Numbered from the stretch's first letter, positions 11,546 to 24,619 are shown. The stretch: DNA of 64,000 nt from Hyperoplus lanceolatus (GCA_026929865.2 CM049416.1:17557501-17621500); one strand, 5' to 3'. Notes: generated by a model from the letters alone, not told the origin. A program made the numbers and translations.

Positions 11546-12289
11546 GCATTGTCGCCTAGAGCGGTTGTGTGAAGACAGGCTACTAATTTGCTCGTCAAGT
11601 GGGCGGTTTCCGGGTCAGAAGTCGCTCTACTGTATTGAGCTGTGTCCCACCAGCGTGGCTCACCTAAGCCTTGCGTGTGCATAGCTTACTTATTGCTTGC
11701 CAGTGGATGAGCCGTGCCACACACTATGTGTGTAGCTTTTGTTACTGACAACACTGGATGGGGTCCAGCATTGCAGTTACAGCCTACGTTTGGTGGCTCC
11801 ACATTGGCCAGGAAGGCCATGGATCCCAGCGTTACTAAACTCCTCAAGGAGAGCCTTGGTGCCTTCCAGGGAGACAGGACCTTCTGTCTCAGGTAGGCGG
11901 ACACATGGCACCCGAACTCGGGGCGCCTGCAGCTCCTGGTAGCCAGGACCCACTGTTGACGTACATGCACTAGTCAGAGGTCCATGGCCGTTTTTAACTT
12001 CAGGGGTACTCGCCACTACATGGCGTCATGCAGACAGGTGGAAGTTGTTTTCACAGTGGTGCATGGCACATGGCGAAGTCCCATGGACTTGTTCAGTGAT
12101 AGTGATACTACACTTTCTGCAGTCTGTGTTGGGCAGCAGGACAGCTGCCTCCACCCCAGCGTCTATGTGGCTGCGATATCGGCCGCACATGCAGGGGTGG
12201 ACAACCAGACGGTAGGGTACCACTACCTAGTCAGGCCAGAGGCTTCATTCAGTTACCATGACCCCTGAGGGCACCATCAGGGGACTTAC

Positions 12290-12950
12290 AAGTAGTCCTG
12301 AGGGCCTGGGTTCACCTCATTTGGGCCGCTGAGTCAGTGGCATCTCCTGACGCTGTCTATGAGACGGCATTCCTCCTTGCCATTGCAACTGCAATCGGTC
12401 GGTGAACTCCATGCCTTGTCAGTAAGCTGTGCTTGCGCTGGCATGTAGAAGGGTCAGGAGTGGTGCTCGCCAAATCCATCCTTCCTATCCAAAACGATTG
12501 TCTCCCCCACCATGTAAACCAATCGATCGAGTTGGCTGCTTTCAATCCCCTGGGCTCACCAGGGGATGCAGAAAGAACGTCAGATCCACTGTGCCCGGGG
12601 TGGGCGCTTAGGGCATAGGTTGTGGCAACAACCAGCTTGCGTAAGACAAATACCTCTTTGTCTGCAATGGGAGCTGCAGGAAGGGGGCTGCCCTGTCCAA
12701 ACAGAGACACTCCCACTGACTTGTGGATGTGGTCTTGAATGCATATAGAGCACATGGGGCTCCCATGCCTTGGCCGTTGAGTGCCACTCTACCAGGAGTA
12801 TGGCTACATCATGGGCTGCCTGGGCTGTGATTCACGGGCAGGACATTTGCGCCACGGCTACATGGTCTTCATCATGTACGTTGCGCAGCTCTACAGAGTA
12901 AATGTTGCTCCACCTCATCCGGTGGGATGACAGCTGTCTTGTTGATGGCT
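12290..12950 (+). pseudogene. DIRS tyrosine recombinase relic
   Basis: The catalytic half is visible in pieces: ETAFLLAIATA (about 12360), CLRWHVEGSGVVL (about 12430), NQSIELAAFNPLGSPGDAE (about 12515-12575), LCPGWALRA (about 12590), then CHSTRSMATSWAAW (about 12782-12825) and GQDICATATWSSS (about 12837-12880). The HxxR pair is kept here, unlike in DIRS no. 1, but the expected first Arg region (KRVGDLHALS in intact copies) reads with a stop. No functional enzyme is expected. Confidence 0.75.
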
Positions 12951-13034
12951 GCAAGCCCTTAATTGATGAGTACCTTCGTGACCTTTTGGTATAAGTCATC
13001 CAGTGCTGTAAGCACCGCTCTGGATGTCAGAACG

Positions 13035-13322
13035 AAATAGAACGATAGTTACGTATGTAACTACGGTTCTATGAGTTCCGGATGACCGCCAGAGTTCTCT
13101 GTCACTCAGACTTCTCAGACACCGCGAGAAGATTCAGTTGGAACAGAACCTCTGGTGACTTCCGGAATATATAGACATTCCCGGGGTCACCCAGGTGTCA
13201 CAGGTGACTTTGTTGGTATAAAGATCTCGACCTGCGCATGCGCGCGATGGAACATCCAGTGCTGTAAGCACCTCCTCTGGCGGTCATCCGAACTCATAGA
13301 ACCGTAGTTACAATGTAACTAT
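13035..13322. repeat. 3' terminal repeat and foldback of DIRS no. 2
   Basis: AGTTACGTATGTAACTACGG and TTCTATGAGTTCCGGATGAC (about 13038-13085) pair with GTCATCCGAACTCATAGAAC and CGTAGTTACAATGTAACT (about 13285-13320). Between the arms lies the long inverted repeat partner of 7628-7785. Confidence 0.8.
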
Positions 13323-13599
13323 CGCTTGATCTCCCCCTCTCTTTCTTTTAAACAAACTTAATAAAGGTTACATCAATTTTAAACTGTTTTTAAAGAATGG
13401 TTAGACTCTCTTTGGGATAATCTAGACTAATTAATGTGGCTTGGTCACAAGGACAGAGGTTAAACAACGGAGAACTGTCGCTCCGCCGCTCCTTAAGAAT
13501 CCCTTAACTTTTCCTTAACTGCCGAATCGGCTGCTGCGAATCAGTTGCCAACTTCAGCGCGTCTTATCTCCCTCTCTTATCTCCATGGTGAGCATGACG
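13323..13599. repeat. Right arm of the large foldback element (inner part)
   Basis: Positions 13323-13560 are the reverse complement of 3350-3569 (shared AATAAAGGTTACATCAATTT, GAATGGTTAGACTCTC and AATTAATGTGGCTT). The arm ends in CTCCATGGTGAGCATGA, a phrase also found in the foldback arms at about 47163 and 47470. Confidence 0.8.
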
Positions 13600-13950
13600 C
13601 AGTGTTGCCAACTTACACTTTGTAGTCGCTATATTTAGCGACTCTTTTTCAGACCCTCTGGCGACTCTTTGTAAAAGCGACCAGCGACAAGTCTAGCCGC
13701 TTTTCTGGTCTTATTGGTGACTTTGGAGACCCTGGGTTGCTAAAGTAGCCTATGTATCGCTCATAACTTCTAAACGAGCAGCGGGTGACTCAAGGTCTCC
13801 CCTGTCCCAGAGCACTGACAGGCAGCCGGGTCCTCACGCAGCAGTCCCTCCCAGCTGCACTCCCAGAGTAACAAATAGCCTACACACCTCTCCGCTCTAG
13901 TGTTCCGTTTGCATCACTAATAGCAATTTTAGTACCCCTCTTTACAGTCT
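13600..13950 (-). mobile_element. Fragment of the CAGTGTTGCCAAC transposon family
   Basis: It begins with the terminal motif CAGTGTTGCCAACTTA and matches, in reverse complement, the right half of the complete copy at 31659-32279 (TCGCTATATTTAGCGACT, CAGAGCACTGACAGGCAG and CTCTCCGCTC segments). The far end has no matching terminus, so the copy is truncated. Confidence 0.75.
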
Positions 13951-14573
13951 ATGAGCTTGAGGCGCCCCTGTCATTCATTCCGGCACACAGGCTATTGCGC
14001 CCGCGATCGCCTTATGTAGGAGGCAAATACGTTGAACATGCATATGCATTTGAAAAGGCACCATCCAGGTGTTACTATCACCCTTACTGTGAAGAAAAAA
14101 CGAGCTGTGCAAACCCAGAGAGTATTTTCTTTTTTATACTGAACATACATAAGCTGTCATTTAATTAATGCTGCAGTTGCACTTTTATTTGATAATTTTT
14201 ATATTTATAAGAGCACAGCTTAAGGGAGCTGCAGTAATATTTTTTTTTTAAGTCAAAAAGACCCTTAAAGATGACATACCGTTTGTTTACATACCAGCTT
14301 ACAGAGCCTGCTGAGCATTAACACTGTATATTTTTTTCAGTAAATTTAAGTTTATGCTGCACCTACACTAGTATTAAAGAAGTATTTTATTTATTGGAGA
14401 ATTGCAGCAGTATTCTTTTTATATTTGTTATGCATTTTATTTGTATGTTAGCTAGTTACTGACAGCTAAAGCTGTTCATTCTCCCTTAACTATGAACCGT
14501 ACTGTACCGTACCGTGACTTCAAAACCGAGGTACGTACCGAACCGTGACTTTAGTGTACCATTACACCCCTAA
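13951..14573. other. Outer right flank of the foldback element
   Basis: This is AT-rich sequence without genes. It ends in CGTACTGTACCGTACCGTGAC...GTACCATTACACCCCTAA (14496-14573). Those bases match the terminal GGGGTGTAACGGTAC motif of the 46.9-kb foldback element in reverse complement, so 14573 is taken as the right terminus of the composite. Confidence 0.55.
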
Positions 14574-14870
14574 TGGCTACCCATGAAGGGGTCGTATCTT
14601 TAAGCTCTTCATATATGCGTCCTGCCAGTAGGTAAGGGCACGGGCATTGGCTGCCCAATAATAGTGCTGGAAGACGGGTAGGGCCAGCCTTCCTAAATCT
14701 TTAGGTTTGCAAACATGTTTTTTACCTATACGATGTACTTTGTACCCCCAGACATAAGGAAAAATTATTGATTCAAATGTTTTGAAAAAGGCTTTTGGCA
14801 GAAAAATGGGTATACTTTGAAATAGGTACAAAAACCTAGGCAAGGTCACCATTTTGATCGCATTAATTCA
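14574..14870 (-). pseudogene. L1-like LINE ORF2 fragment (after the RT domain)
   Basis: The frame reads KMVTLPRFLYLFQSIPIFLP, followed by IIFPYVWGYKVHRI and LGRLALPVFQHYYWAANARAL. This is the conserved post-RT segment of L1/Tx1-type ORF2. The same LINE continues upstream at 15841-16790, after an inserted element. It is cut off on the left at the edge of the foldback composite. Confidence 0.8.
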
Positions 14871-14899
14871 ACCAATCATGGATAGAGGAAGCGTCCGCC

Positions 14900-15840
14900 A
14901 AATTATTGTGTTTAAAGCCACTACGAGTAAGATGACATGTTGGCGTCCCCTTTGGACAAAAGCGGTAGTATTTTTACGACGCTCGCTGTCGCAAAGCTGT
15001 TTACTAGCGCGTGACAGGCGTGCGAGTGTGAACTGAGAAGGGCGCACATAGTGCATGTCCGTGTTGAAAGTGTGAGGACTCTTTTCGGCTCCGTGAGAGT
15101 GGTTTTGACACTGCATCAACTAATGCCAGTCACTGCCACACACACCTGATTGCAATGAGTAGATGCAGCAGTGTCACCTAACTACTCTCTCTCATGGAGC
15201 TGAAAGACGTGTCATCACAGAAAGCGAATGAACGAGAGACGGCAGTTAGTATGAATCACGATGAGGTAATGTGTTTGTGTTGTTGATGTAAATAATGACT
15301 ATTTCAGATAATGAAGAAGAATGAATGAAGAAGCAAAGCAAACTGTGTGTTAGTACCAACCGCTCATTCATTTAGGAGTAAACACTGCAGTCTAGTTTCG
15401 CTCTCGTGAAATTGTATACACGTTGCTTGGCAACGCCCTCGTCCCCGCCGTAGCCTATATCACTCTCCCTTTTAGCTTTTCTTCATTGCATTTTAATTTT
15501 GTTCTTTGATGGTTCAGCCCCGTTATCAGTCATTATGACGACAAATAACTGTCTCAAACAAGGCTCCCGCCCTTCCCTCACCTGAGGGATAGGCTTCTCA
15601 AATCACGTTGCTGCGCCCACACTGAAATTCCACCAATATGGATATGTGACCATAGAGCCTGCACGAGCGAACCGAAATCGATTGGTGGTGCGACCAGACC
15701 AAAAGCAGAAATAAAAACTATTTAAAAAACGTCTTTGCACTCGGATGGTCTTGTTTGCTGTTAAAGGTAATTTATGATTATCAGAGGAAACATGAGGCTG
15801 TTTAAAAGATATTTAAATGTTACTTGTAGCAGCTTTAAGT
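14900..15840. mobile_element. Non-autonomous DNA transposon inserted in the LINE
   Basis: The ends are inverted: TTTAAAGCCACTACGAGTAA near 14910 against TTACTTGTAGCAGCTTTAA near 15820. It interrupts the L1-like ORF2. The internal CCCCTTTGGACAAAAGCGG is also found, diverged, at 36990-37020. No coding capacity was seen. Confidence 0.6.
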
Positions 15841-16790
15841 TGATCAGTCATAGCACTGTAATTCAATTTGAAAACAGGTTTGATTGTTTGGGAATAGTGG
15901 CTCATAGTTCTTTATATGTTCAGTCACTGTAACTGGGACATTACTGAGAAACTCAGGATCTAGATCCTGACTTAAAGGCTTACATTCACACTTATGCCAG
16001 TTTATAGTATAACCTGATAGCCCTCCAAACTTTTTTATGAGGTCCAGTAGAGGCAGGACAGGCTCCTCAGACTGTGAGAAAAACAAAATGATATCATCAG
16101 TAAATATACATGTGGTGATCCCTCTTACAGAGATGTATGGGGGTCATTTTGAGGTTGTTTCTGATGCCAATAGCCAGGGGTTCTATGCATAGGGCAAACA
16201 GCAGTGGGCTCAAGGGGCAGCGCTGCCGGACATCAAGATGTAAACTAAAAGGGGGAGATCTCTCCGAGTTGGTAAGAACAGACGCAGTTGGATCGGCATA
16301 GAGTATCTCTACCCATGCACTAAAATGTTTGCCCAGGCCGAACTCTTCTATGGTTAACAGCATGTATCTCCACTCCACCTGATCAAACACTTTGTGTGCA
16401 TCAAGTGCAAGGATTCTAGATTTTGATAGTTCTGTTTGCTATAATATTCAATAGTCTACGTACATTAAAAAAATAAAAATCTCCTAGGGATAAAACCCAC
16501 CTGGTCTGGGTGACTAATGGTTGAAATCTGCCTTTTTAGTCTATTGGCTAACCATTTGCATACACCTTATAGAACTCTATACCAAGCCCATCAGGGCCAG
16601 CTGTCTTTCCATTTGGGAATGCTTTCATTTGAATTTAGTTTGGGAAATGGGAGAGAATGCAAAAATGTAAGGATATCCTCTTCCTTTGCAAGATTTTTGG
16701 AGGAGTACAATTCTTCATAAAACTTCCTGAAACAGTCATTTATTTTAACAGGGCCTGTAACAAAAGAACTTGAATAATTGTTCATTTTTA
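15841..16790 (-). pseudogene. L1-like LINE ORF2 fragment (reverse transcriptase)
   Basis: In order on the minus strand are the FDQVEWRYML motif A segment (about 16390), VRQRCPLSPLLFALCIEPLA (motif B, normally RQGCPLSP, about 16240-16170) and FFSQSEEP after the decayed YADD region (about 16086), then DLIKKFGGLSGYTINWHKCE (about 16040). The active-site acid region lies between frames. This is an inactive copy of an L1/Tx1-type non-LTR retrotransposon. Confidence 0.85.
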
Positions 16791-16879
16791 TCTATTTAAA
16801 AAAAGCTAAGTGAGGGAACAAGTTAGTTATCCTGGATAAGCAAGGTCTCTCCCAGACAAAAAGTTCAAAGCTGGGGTTT

Positions 16880-17568
16880 CAAAATTAGGTACTTTTTTGA
16901 TGAAGTACAAAGAAACAGGCAACCCTAAAGAACATAGTCGGACAGGAAAACTTAGTGCAGCAGATGAAAAACACACAAGCTTCTGTCCCTTCGAAATCTA
17001 AGATGTCCGGCATTGCCATCAGCTCAGAACTGTCAGAAGCCAGTGGGACCAAGGTACAGCCATCTACTGTCCAGACAAGTCTGGCCAGAAGTGGTCTTCA
17101 TGGAGGGTTGCAGCCTAAAAGCCAAACTTCCGACATAGGAACTGGGGCTCAGAAAAATGGCAGCAGGTGCTCTGGACTGATGAGTCAAAATAATATTTGG
17201 CTGTATCAGAAGGAAGGCTGTTCGATGAAGGGCTGGAGAACGGTACAATAATGAGTGTCTGCAGGCAACAGTGAAGCATGATGGAAGTTCCTTGCAAGTT
17301 TATGCAAATGGAGTTGGTCAGAATTTAGATTTGGTCAGGATTAATGGTGTCCTCAATGCTGAGAGCAGTAGATGGATGTACCTGGGTCTCACTGGTTCCT
17401 GATAGTTCTGAGCTGATGGCACTGCTGGATTTAGATTTATCTTCTGTTCATTCACTGCATTTTGTTAATATAGAAAAATAAACTATAAAAAATTCCTTTT
17501 TGAAAGCAATCTTAGTTTACAGCATTTTTCACACCTGCCTAAAATGTTTGCACAGTGCTGTATATCAT
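16880..17568 (+). mobile_element. Tc1-like transposon relic with internal deletion
   Basis: Plus-strand transposase fragments include TVQTSLARSGLHGGLQ (about 17067-17110) and a WTDESK box (first catalytic Asp, about 17173), then a stretch ending in INGVLNAE (about 17340-17360). The rest of the catalytic domain is missing. The sequence jumps to the 3' flank and to an inverted-repeat end at about 17510-17567 (TTTACAGCATTTTTCACACC, TGCCTAAAATGTTTGCACAG). Confidence 0.75.
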
Positions 17569-18102
17569 CTTCATGTGTTCATTTGTTCTCACCTCAACAG
17601 AATAGATTCATTATGGAAATTGCTGAGACATCTTATTGATTATGTATTTATTTCTATTTCACCAAGAACTAGGGAACACAAGAAAATGTGAGCACATGCA
17701 CAGAGTAACAGTACTGTACAGTGTGGTCTTTAGCTTATGCTGATAGAGAGTCAGGGAGGAGAGCTTTGCCTGTCTGTGTGACACTCTGCCTGTCTGTGTG
17801 CGCTGAGTGACGCAATCAAAGAAAAGGATCATTTAGAAAATATTTGGAGGGCGAGAAGGAAACTAGCCCGGTATGAACAAGAAAGGACTGCAAGAGTTCA
17901 TCTTACCATGCATGTGTACATTTCATCCACATAAATAAAGTCAATGGGTTTCATACCTGACAATCAGATAGAGGCAGTTGATCTCTACCTCTTTGAACCA
18001 GCTATAACTAAAATGGAATGAATGAAAAAGCATCCCCTAACAATTTTATGAATTGGCCAGAAATATTTATGCATGCTCCAAATTCTTGGACATGGTTGTC
18101 TG
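17569..18102. other. No recognised feature
   Basis: Unique-looking AT-rich sequence. It probably belongs to a large intron of the LMX1-type gene. Nothing else supportable was seen. Confidence 0.4.
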
Positions 18103-18288
18103 TTACAATGCACGCACCTGCTCTAAAGGCTCTGCAAGGCGCTGATGGACAGACAGCAGGGAAAACAAGGAGACATTGTTGCTGATCCGCTGAAGGTCAC
18201 AGGCAGGAGTGTGCGCCAAGTCTGGCACCGACTCCCACAGCAAGGCAACGATCCACATGCAATATAAAGGGGACTCAATAATCACCAT
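18103..18288 (-). other. Unidentified exon-like open frame
   Basis: The minus-strand frame is open for 61 codons and reads WIVALLWESVPDLAHTPACD, then QRISNNVSLFSLLSVHQRL. After AEPLEQ it meets a good splice-donor sequence (CAG|GTGCGT, about 18117). The composition looks protein-like, and the stop follows only after the donor. No domain is recognised and no strong acceptor was found (a TTATTGAG near 18271 is weak). If real, it would be an internal or first exon of an unknown minus-strand gene inside the LMX1 intron. Confidence 0.25.
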
Positions 18289-18557
18289 AGGGAATGAGCC
18301 ACTGACTATTCATTTGGATCTGCATGTACAGTCATTATACAAGGAGAGTAAATATGCTTTTTCACTCCATCACTGAAATTGAACCTGATGATTCATTTCT
18401 GAATTTCTCTCTCTCTCTCTCTCTCTCTGTTTCACACTCTCGCTCTCCCCTTCTCGTCCAGATGTCAGGTACAGTGGGAGAGTGTGTGCTGTCTGACACG
18501 TTTCAAAACAATGATAACAAGCTTGAGGCTCGTCCTTCAGCTGTCTCCCCGTGGAGC

Positions 18558-18776
18558 TCCCACTGCAGGCCCACCTCCCACTGCAGGCCCAGCCCACTGC
18601 AGGCCCACCTCCCACTGCAGGCCCACCTCCCACTGCAGGCCCACCTCCCACTGCAGGCCCACCTCCCACTGCAGGCCCACCTCCCACTGCAGGCACAGCC
18701 CACTGCAGGCTCACCTCCCACTGCAGGCTCACCTCCCACTGCAGGCCCACCTCCCACTGCAGGCACAGCCCACTGA
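18558..18776. repeat. 18-bp minisatellite (CACTGCAGGCCCACCTCC)n
   Basis: About 12 units of an 18-bp motif with minor variants (AGCC in place of ACCTCC, or GCTC in place of GCCC). The period is a multiple of three, so several long spurious open frames exist on both strands. Confidence 0.95.
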
Positions 18777-20197
18777 CCGCAGCACACAGCGATGAATCAT
18801 CAATCCAAAATCTGGACATTTTACATTTCACAAAACAATGATTAACTCTGTGCTATTGTTTTAAATAGCAGCAGCGTGTATAGACAGTCTGCATCACATT
18901 ACTATGAGTGAACTGTGAATCCATACAAACTCTATGCAAACTAGTAACAAGTAAAACTGCATTCAGTCTTCAATAAATAATTATCATTAAAAAATTATTA
19001 TAATTCTTATTAGGAGGAAAATGTGGCTCCTATACGTTTTCTCCATTTAGGAACTCAAACTTTATTATGTTCCGGGACCCTCCAGGTAATAATAAACAGA
19101 TGCTTGAAGCATCTTTACACCATCTCTGTCAACAAACGAAAATGTTAATTCACAGCGTAGGCTCTGTAAACAAGCATAATGCTAGCTATGGTGGCCCCCT
19201 TTGCTAACCCTTTTTTCTAGATACCTGTTTACAGAACTGTTTAACCGAACTAGGCTGTTTATGAAGACCAGATTTTTTTGCAGAGCACACAGTACGGATA
19301 CGTAGCGGATCGTGAGGCGATACCATAGATAGTATAATAAAGGGCGATACTCACTGCTTTTGACAGAAACTGTCTCTTCACTTTTCATACTTGACTTTAT
19401 TTACTCTAACATTATCTGTGGTGCAGAGACTCTCACACTTAGACACACTTCTTGTCAGACCCATACCACTGACTTTTTTCATAACAAAGAAAATGCATTT
19501 TTAATGAATTGGTGGCATCAGTTTATTTGTGTGTTACCAGCACAAGCTAACAACATTAGAATGGAGCCTGGCAAACAGTGATCCTATCAAATGACTGTCA
19601 CACAGACTTGGCCAGCTGCCCAAATATGGAGAGGAATAAAATGCTGTACCATACCATGAAAACACAACTTTGTCTTGGCTTGCACACATGGATATGAGGA
19701 GTCTGAGCGACACACTTTCAACTTGCTTTTGACTAAAGGAAATTGAGGCTTCTCGACTGAATTTATTTTACCTTCTTTTGTAAATAAAAATGTGTATACA
19801 ATGGGAGTGAATATTTCAGGAACTGTAGCCTACTTCATTTTTAAGACCATGCTAGTTTAAACATATATTTACAATATTGTGATACCATATATAAGCAGTT
19901 ACAATTTGTTCTGAAGATTAAGAGTTTACTTTCAACATGAGTCTAACATGAGTTAAAAATATGCATAACCAGAAGTCATGAACTGCTAAAAAAAAAAAAA
20001 CTACAGTGACCCAATGCAATTTGAATAACGATAGGACAATAGGCCTACTTAGTTTTTTTGTTTTTATGTTTAAAGAGAGATGAAACCTATATTACTTAGA
20101 ATGCACTTTTTCCCTTTTTAAGAGGGTTTGGCTACTGCTTCCACTGCACTGCCGATTCTCTCATACTGAGCAACAACAAACAGAGAACCCTACTTCC

Positions 20198-20199
<2 letters not shown>
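18777..20199. other. No recognised feature
   Basis: Presumed intron sequence of the LMX1-type gene. The second LIM domain exon was searched for on the minus strand by its Cys/His pattern and not found. Confidence 0.4.
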
Positions 20200-20268
<69 letters not shown>

Positions 20269-20269
20269 C
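20200..20269. repeat. (GT)n microsatellite next to an LMX1 splice donor
   Basis: About 35 GT units. In the sense of the gene (minus strand) this is a CA repeat that starts 8 bases after the GT of the exon 3 donor at 20277. Confidence 0.97.
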
Positions 20270-20277
20270 GCTCTTAC

Positions 20278-20467
20278 TTTTCATAGTCGTGCTTGCAGTA
20301 CAGCAGGCGGTCCCTGCAGTAACAGGTCCCGGTGAGCACGTTCAAACACACGGCGCACTTGACGCAGGTCTCGTGCCAGGAGCGCTCGTTGACGCGCAGC
20401 AGGAAGCGGTCGGCGATGGGAGACTCGCAGCCCGCACACAACTCTCCCCCTCCCCTGTACTCCGGGC
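20278..20467 (-). CDS. lmx1-like: LMX1-type LIM-homeobox factor, exon with first LIM domain
   Basis: This 190-bp exon encodes [20 protein letters not shown], then [18 protein letters not shown], then a stretch to CKHDYEK. It holds the complete first LIM zinc-binding pattern (C-x2-C...W-H-x2-C-x2-C-x2-C...C...C-x2-D). The order DRFLLRVN...WHE.C..C...CY.RDR.LYCK.DYEK is that of LMX1A/LMX1B, nuclear transcription factors for dorsal limb, midbrain and hindbrain patterning. The acceptor is CCTCCTCCAG before 20467 and the donor is GAAAA|GTAAG at 20277. Phase is 1 in, 2 out. The second LIM domain and homeodomain are not in the window. Which paralogue it is (1a, 1b or a third copy) is inference. Confidence 0.88.
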
Positions 20468-21228
20468 CTGGAGGAGGAGGGACAGAGGCAGGCCCGAAGT
20501 AAATATGATGCAACCCCATACAAATGTACGTATCCTACTGTTTCACTGATATAGAAAAATAGATAATAACAAACGTGTGTATGCTAAATCACGTCATCAT
20601 TTGGCACAGACTAAATGCTTTCACCTCCAAGACTATTATAAGAGTCATCCGCCATGAGACGGGTGTTAGCAAAAGTTTATGGAAACTTCATATACTTTTA
20701 TTTTATTTTATTTATTTATTTATTTTTATCTCAAAGACATTTTAAGCGTCCGTAGAATCTACATTTAATTTATTACTAAATGGAGTTTATGTGTTAACAC
20801 ATTCGCATTTCATCCTATTGGACTTGAAAATCATTTGTGATAGGCTTTATGATTACATAATTGTTTTTAGCTTTTAATTAATAGGTTTATAAAGTTATCG
20901 GCAATATAACAAACGCAACATTGTTTTTGGAATTGTGTCCTGGAGTGTGCCTGTAGAATTACAATAATATTAATGCACTGATACTACACATTTTCTCCTA
21001 ATATAGACATATTCCTAGGGATTTTAATTGAATCAACACTCAAAAGCGAGGTAACAGTGAATGGGGTAGGCTTTTTTAGGGTATTTCTTCCTTAGACCAT
21101 CATGCTATATTTCTTTATAATATATGTTTATCAAGAGCCATATTAACCTCGTAATATTAAATGTTTTATTATGAGTTTATTTCTTCCGTATAGTAATTGT
21201 CAGCCTTAGCCTATAGCCTAGCACTCAC

Positions 21229-21317
21229 CAAAAGGCGTTGAGGATGGAGGCTGCTGCAGACAGGACTGTTGGCTCTCCTCTGTTTTCATCCCTTCTCTCA
21301 TTCCCTCAGTGTGATTG
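21229..21317 (-). CDS. lmx1-like: LMX1-type gene, second coding exon
   Basis: Acceptor TGTCTTTCTGCAG ends at 21318 and donor TTTTG|GTGAGT starts at 21228. The exon encodes SNHTEGMREGMKTEESQQSC, then LQQPPSSTPFG, and the internal MREGMKTEE resembles the MLDGxKMEE start of LMX1A/B. The frame stays open with both neighbouring exons. Translation could start at the upstream ATG (23321) or at this ATG (21301). A long TG repeat (in gene sense) lies about 140 bases upstream of the acceptor. Confidence 0.8.
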
Positions 21318-21459
21318 CTGCAGAAAGACACACAAATAAACATTTCTATCGAATATATTCGTTGAGCCACTGCGGTAAATCTATTTAGAACAAGACAATT
21401 AATGGGGCAAAATGTGCTATCCCTAATTTCGAGGCCAACAAATAAAATAAACTGAATTT

Positions 21460-23277
<1,818 letters not shown>

Positions 23278-23327
23278 CTTGAGGTGAAGCACACTCCTCC
23301 TGAGATCTCAGTTGGCAACATTAAAAC
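23278..23327 (-). CDS. lmx1-like: LMX1-type gene, putative first coding exon
   Basis: A small exon between TTTCCCTCCAG (acceptor, ends 23328) and CTCAAG|GTAAGA (donor at 23277). The ATG at 23321-23319 opens a frame MLPTEISGGVCFTS that joins in phase with the exon at 21317. If the acceptor is used, at least one 5' noncoding exon lies further right. The frame join over two introns supports it, but the N-terminus is not conserved enough to prove the start. Confidence 0.6.
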
Positions 23328-24619
23328 CTGGAGGGAAATATAAGCCAGCAAATGAACAGATGCGTGCTACAGATTGTTCACCTGTATCTCACAGTCAGGC
23401 GCGCACGTTGTCTACGGTAGAAATCCAAACACCATGATGACCCAAACTATTGTCTGTTGTCTCTACCGTTTCCTCCAGCAGCCGTGTGTGTGCGCTCTGA
23501 CTTGTTTTGTGCGTAAAAAAGGCGCAGAGGGAGGAGATGGACATGGAGGGAGGGAGAAGGTGCGTAAGATGATGGGGGAAGATGAGCGATGATGCAGCTT
23601 ATTGATAACTCAGGAGATGAGGCGATCTTCTGCGTTTGTGTTAGACTTTGAAGGGCGCAGTTGATACATCAAAAGACTTACAGCATGGCATTAATCCCCC
23701 TTCCAAATGGGAAAGCATCTATTAGGAGCCTAATATTTGATCTTATGCTGGAACTGCCTGTTTCAGGTGAAATATTATCTCAAGGGCAATAGAAAGAAAA
23801 AAAGATGTGAGCAGTTACAGTTAAACCATTATTCTGTTAGACATGAGCACATGTAGCCTCATTTGATTTTACGCTACAACAAGGATGAAAAGGCTGATGT
23901 GCAATTATAAAAAAGACACCTCAAACCGTGTAAAAAAAATAAAAAATAAACAATAGTTGTAATCATTATGATGCGGTAATAATGATTTATTGCCCTATTG
24001 TGTCTGGCATGTTTCCCCACACACTGGGGAAAGAGCGTCCCCTTGTGTCCAAACAGGAAAGGTGCATGAAACAAAACAAAAACAAATCAGCGTAAAGAGA
24101 ACTTCACTTGGACACCAATGAAAGCATATTTTTTCTTTTTTTAATGTACAGCAAAATAGCCAATGAAAATTATAAAAGTACAACAAATACATAACAACGT
24201 TATCTTAGAAGTACAACACTTGGTGGCATTTGCATTTTGCAGATTTTTTCTCTGTTTGTTTGGAGCAAAAAAGAACCTTGAAACTTAAGTGCTAGTTTGA
24301 ATCTCTTAACCTGCAATCTGAAAGCATGTGTTTGTTTCATGCTTACACACTAGAAATATTCAAAAATGACAAATACATGGACCACTTTTGTCTGGTCTGG
24401 GTTTTGGACCGCTGGAGTGTCAAAATATCAACATGGGTTAGGGTTGAATAATGGTAATACAGCTGTGGCATCCACGCAAGCTTAAGACCTGAACTTCTCC
24501 TCTGTGCTTCTTTGAAAATTAACTCAAATGGGACTTTGAAACATTCAATATGAAATGAGTAACTGAACAATCATCCGAGTAATATTTTGGAGACAGTTAA
24601 ACATTTTTCTTCCAGGATA
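23328..24619. other. Between GMIP 3' end and LMX1 5' exons
   Basis: This stretch should hold the LMX1 promoter and 5' noncoding sequence. It has a GC-richer patch at 23390-23600 next to the first exon. No TATA box, CpG island or other motif could be assigned. Confidence 0.4.

Larger units (their letters stand above)
7618..13322 (+). mobile_element. DIRS1-like retrotransposon no. 2, near full length but decayed
   Basis: This 5.7-kb plus-strand element is bounded by inverted terminal repeats. Positions 7628-7785 (GCTTACAGCACTGGATGTTC, GCGCATGCGCAGGTCGAGATC and following) are the reverse complement of 13140-13300. The 3' end also has a short foldback (13035-13080 against 13277-13322). Inside lie 200-bp tandem repeats (8740-9520), reverse transcriptase (10600-11100), RNase H (11150-11360), a duplicated block (11365-11545) and a tyrosine recombinase (12290-12950). 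It splits the right half of the foldback element with no visible target duplication, as expected for DIRS integration. Many stops and frameshifts make it inactive. Confidence 0.85.

Noticed and set aside
18558..18776. CRISPR-like regular repeat spacing
   Set aside because: The units are directly adjacent 18-mers with no unique spacers, in a vertebrate genome. It is a minisatellite.
18324..18841. Open frames of 94-153 codons on both strands
   Set aside because: They are produced by the 18-bp minisatellite, whose period is a multiple of three. No splice or start context supports them.
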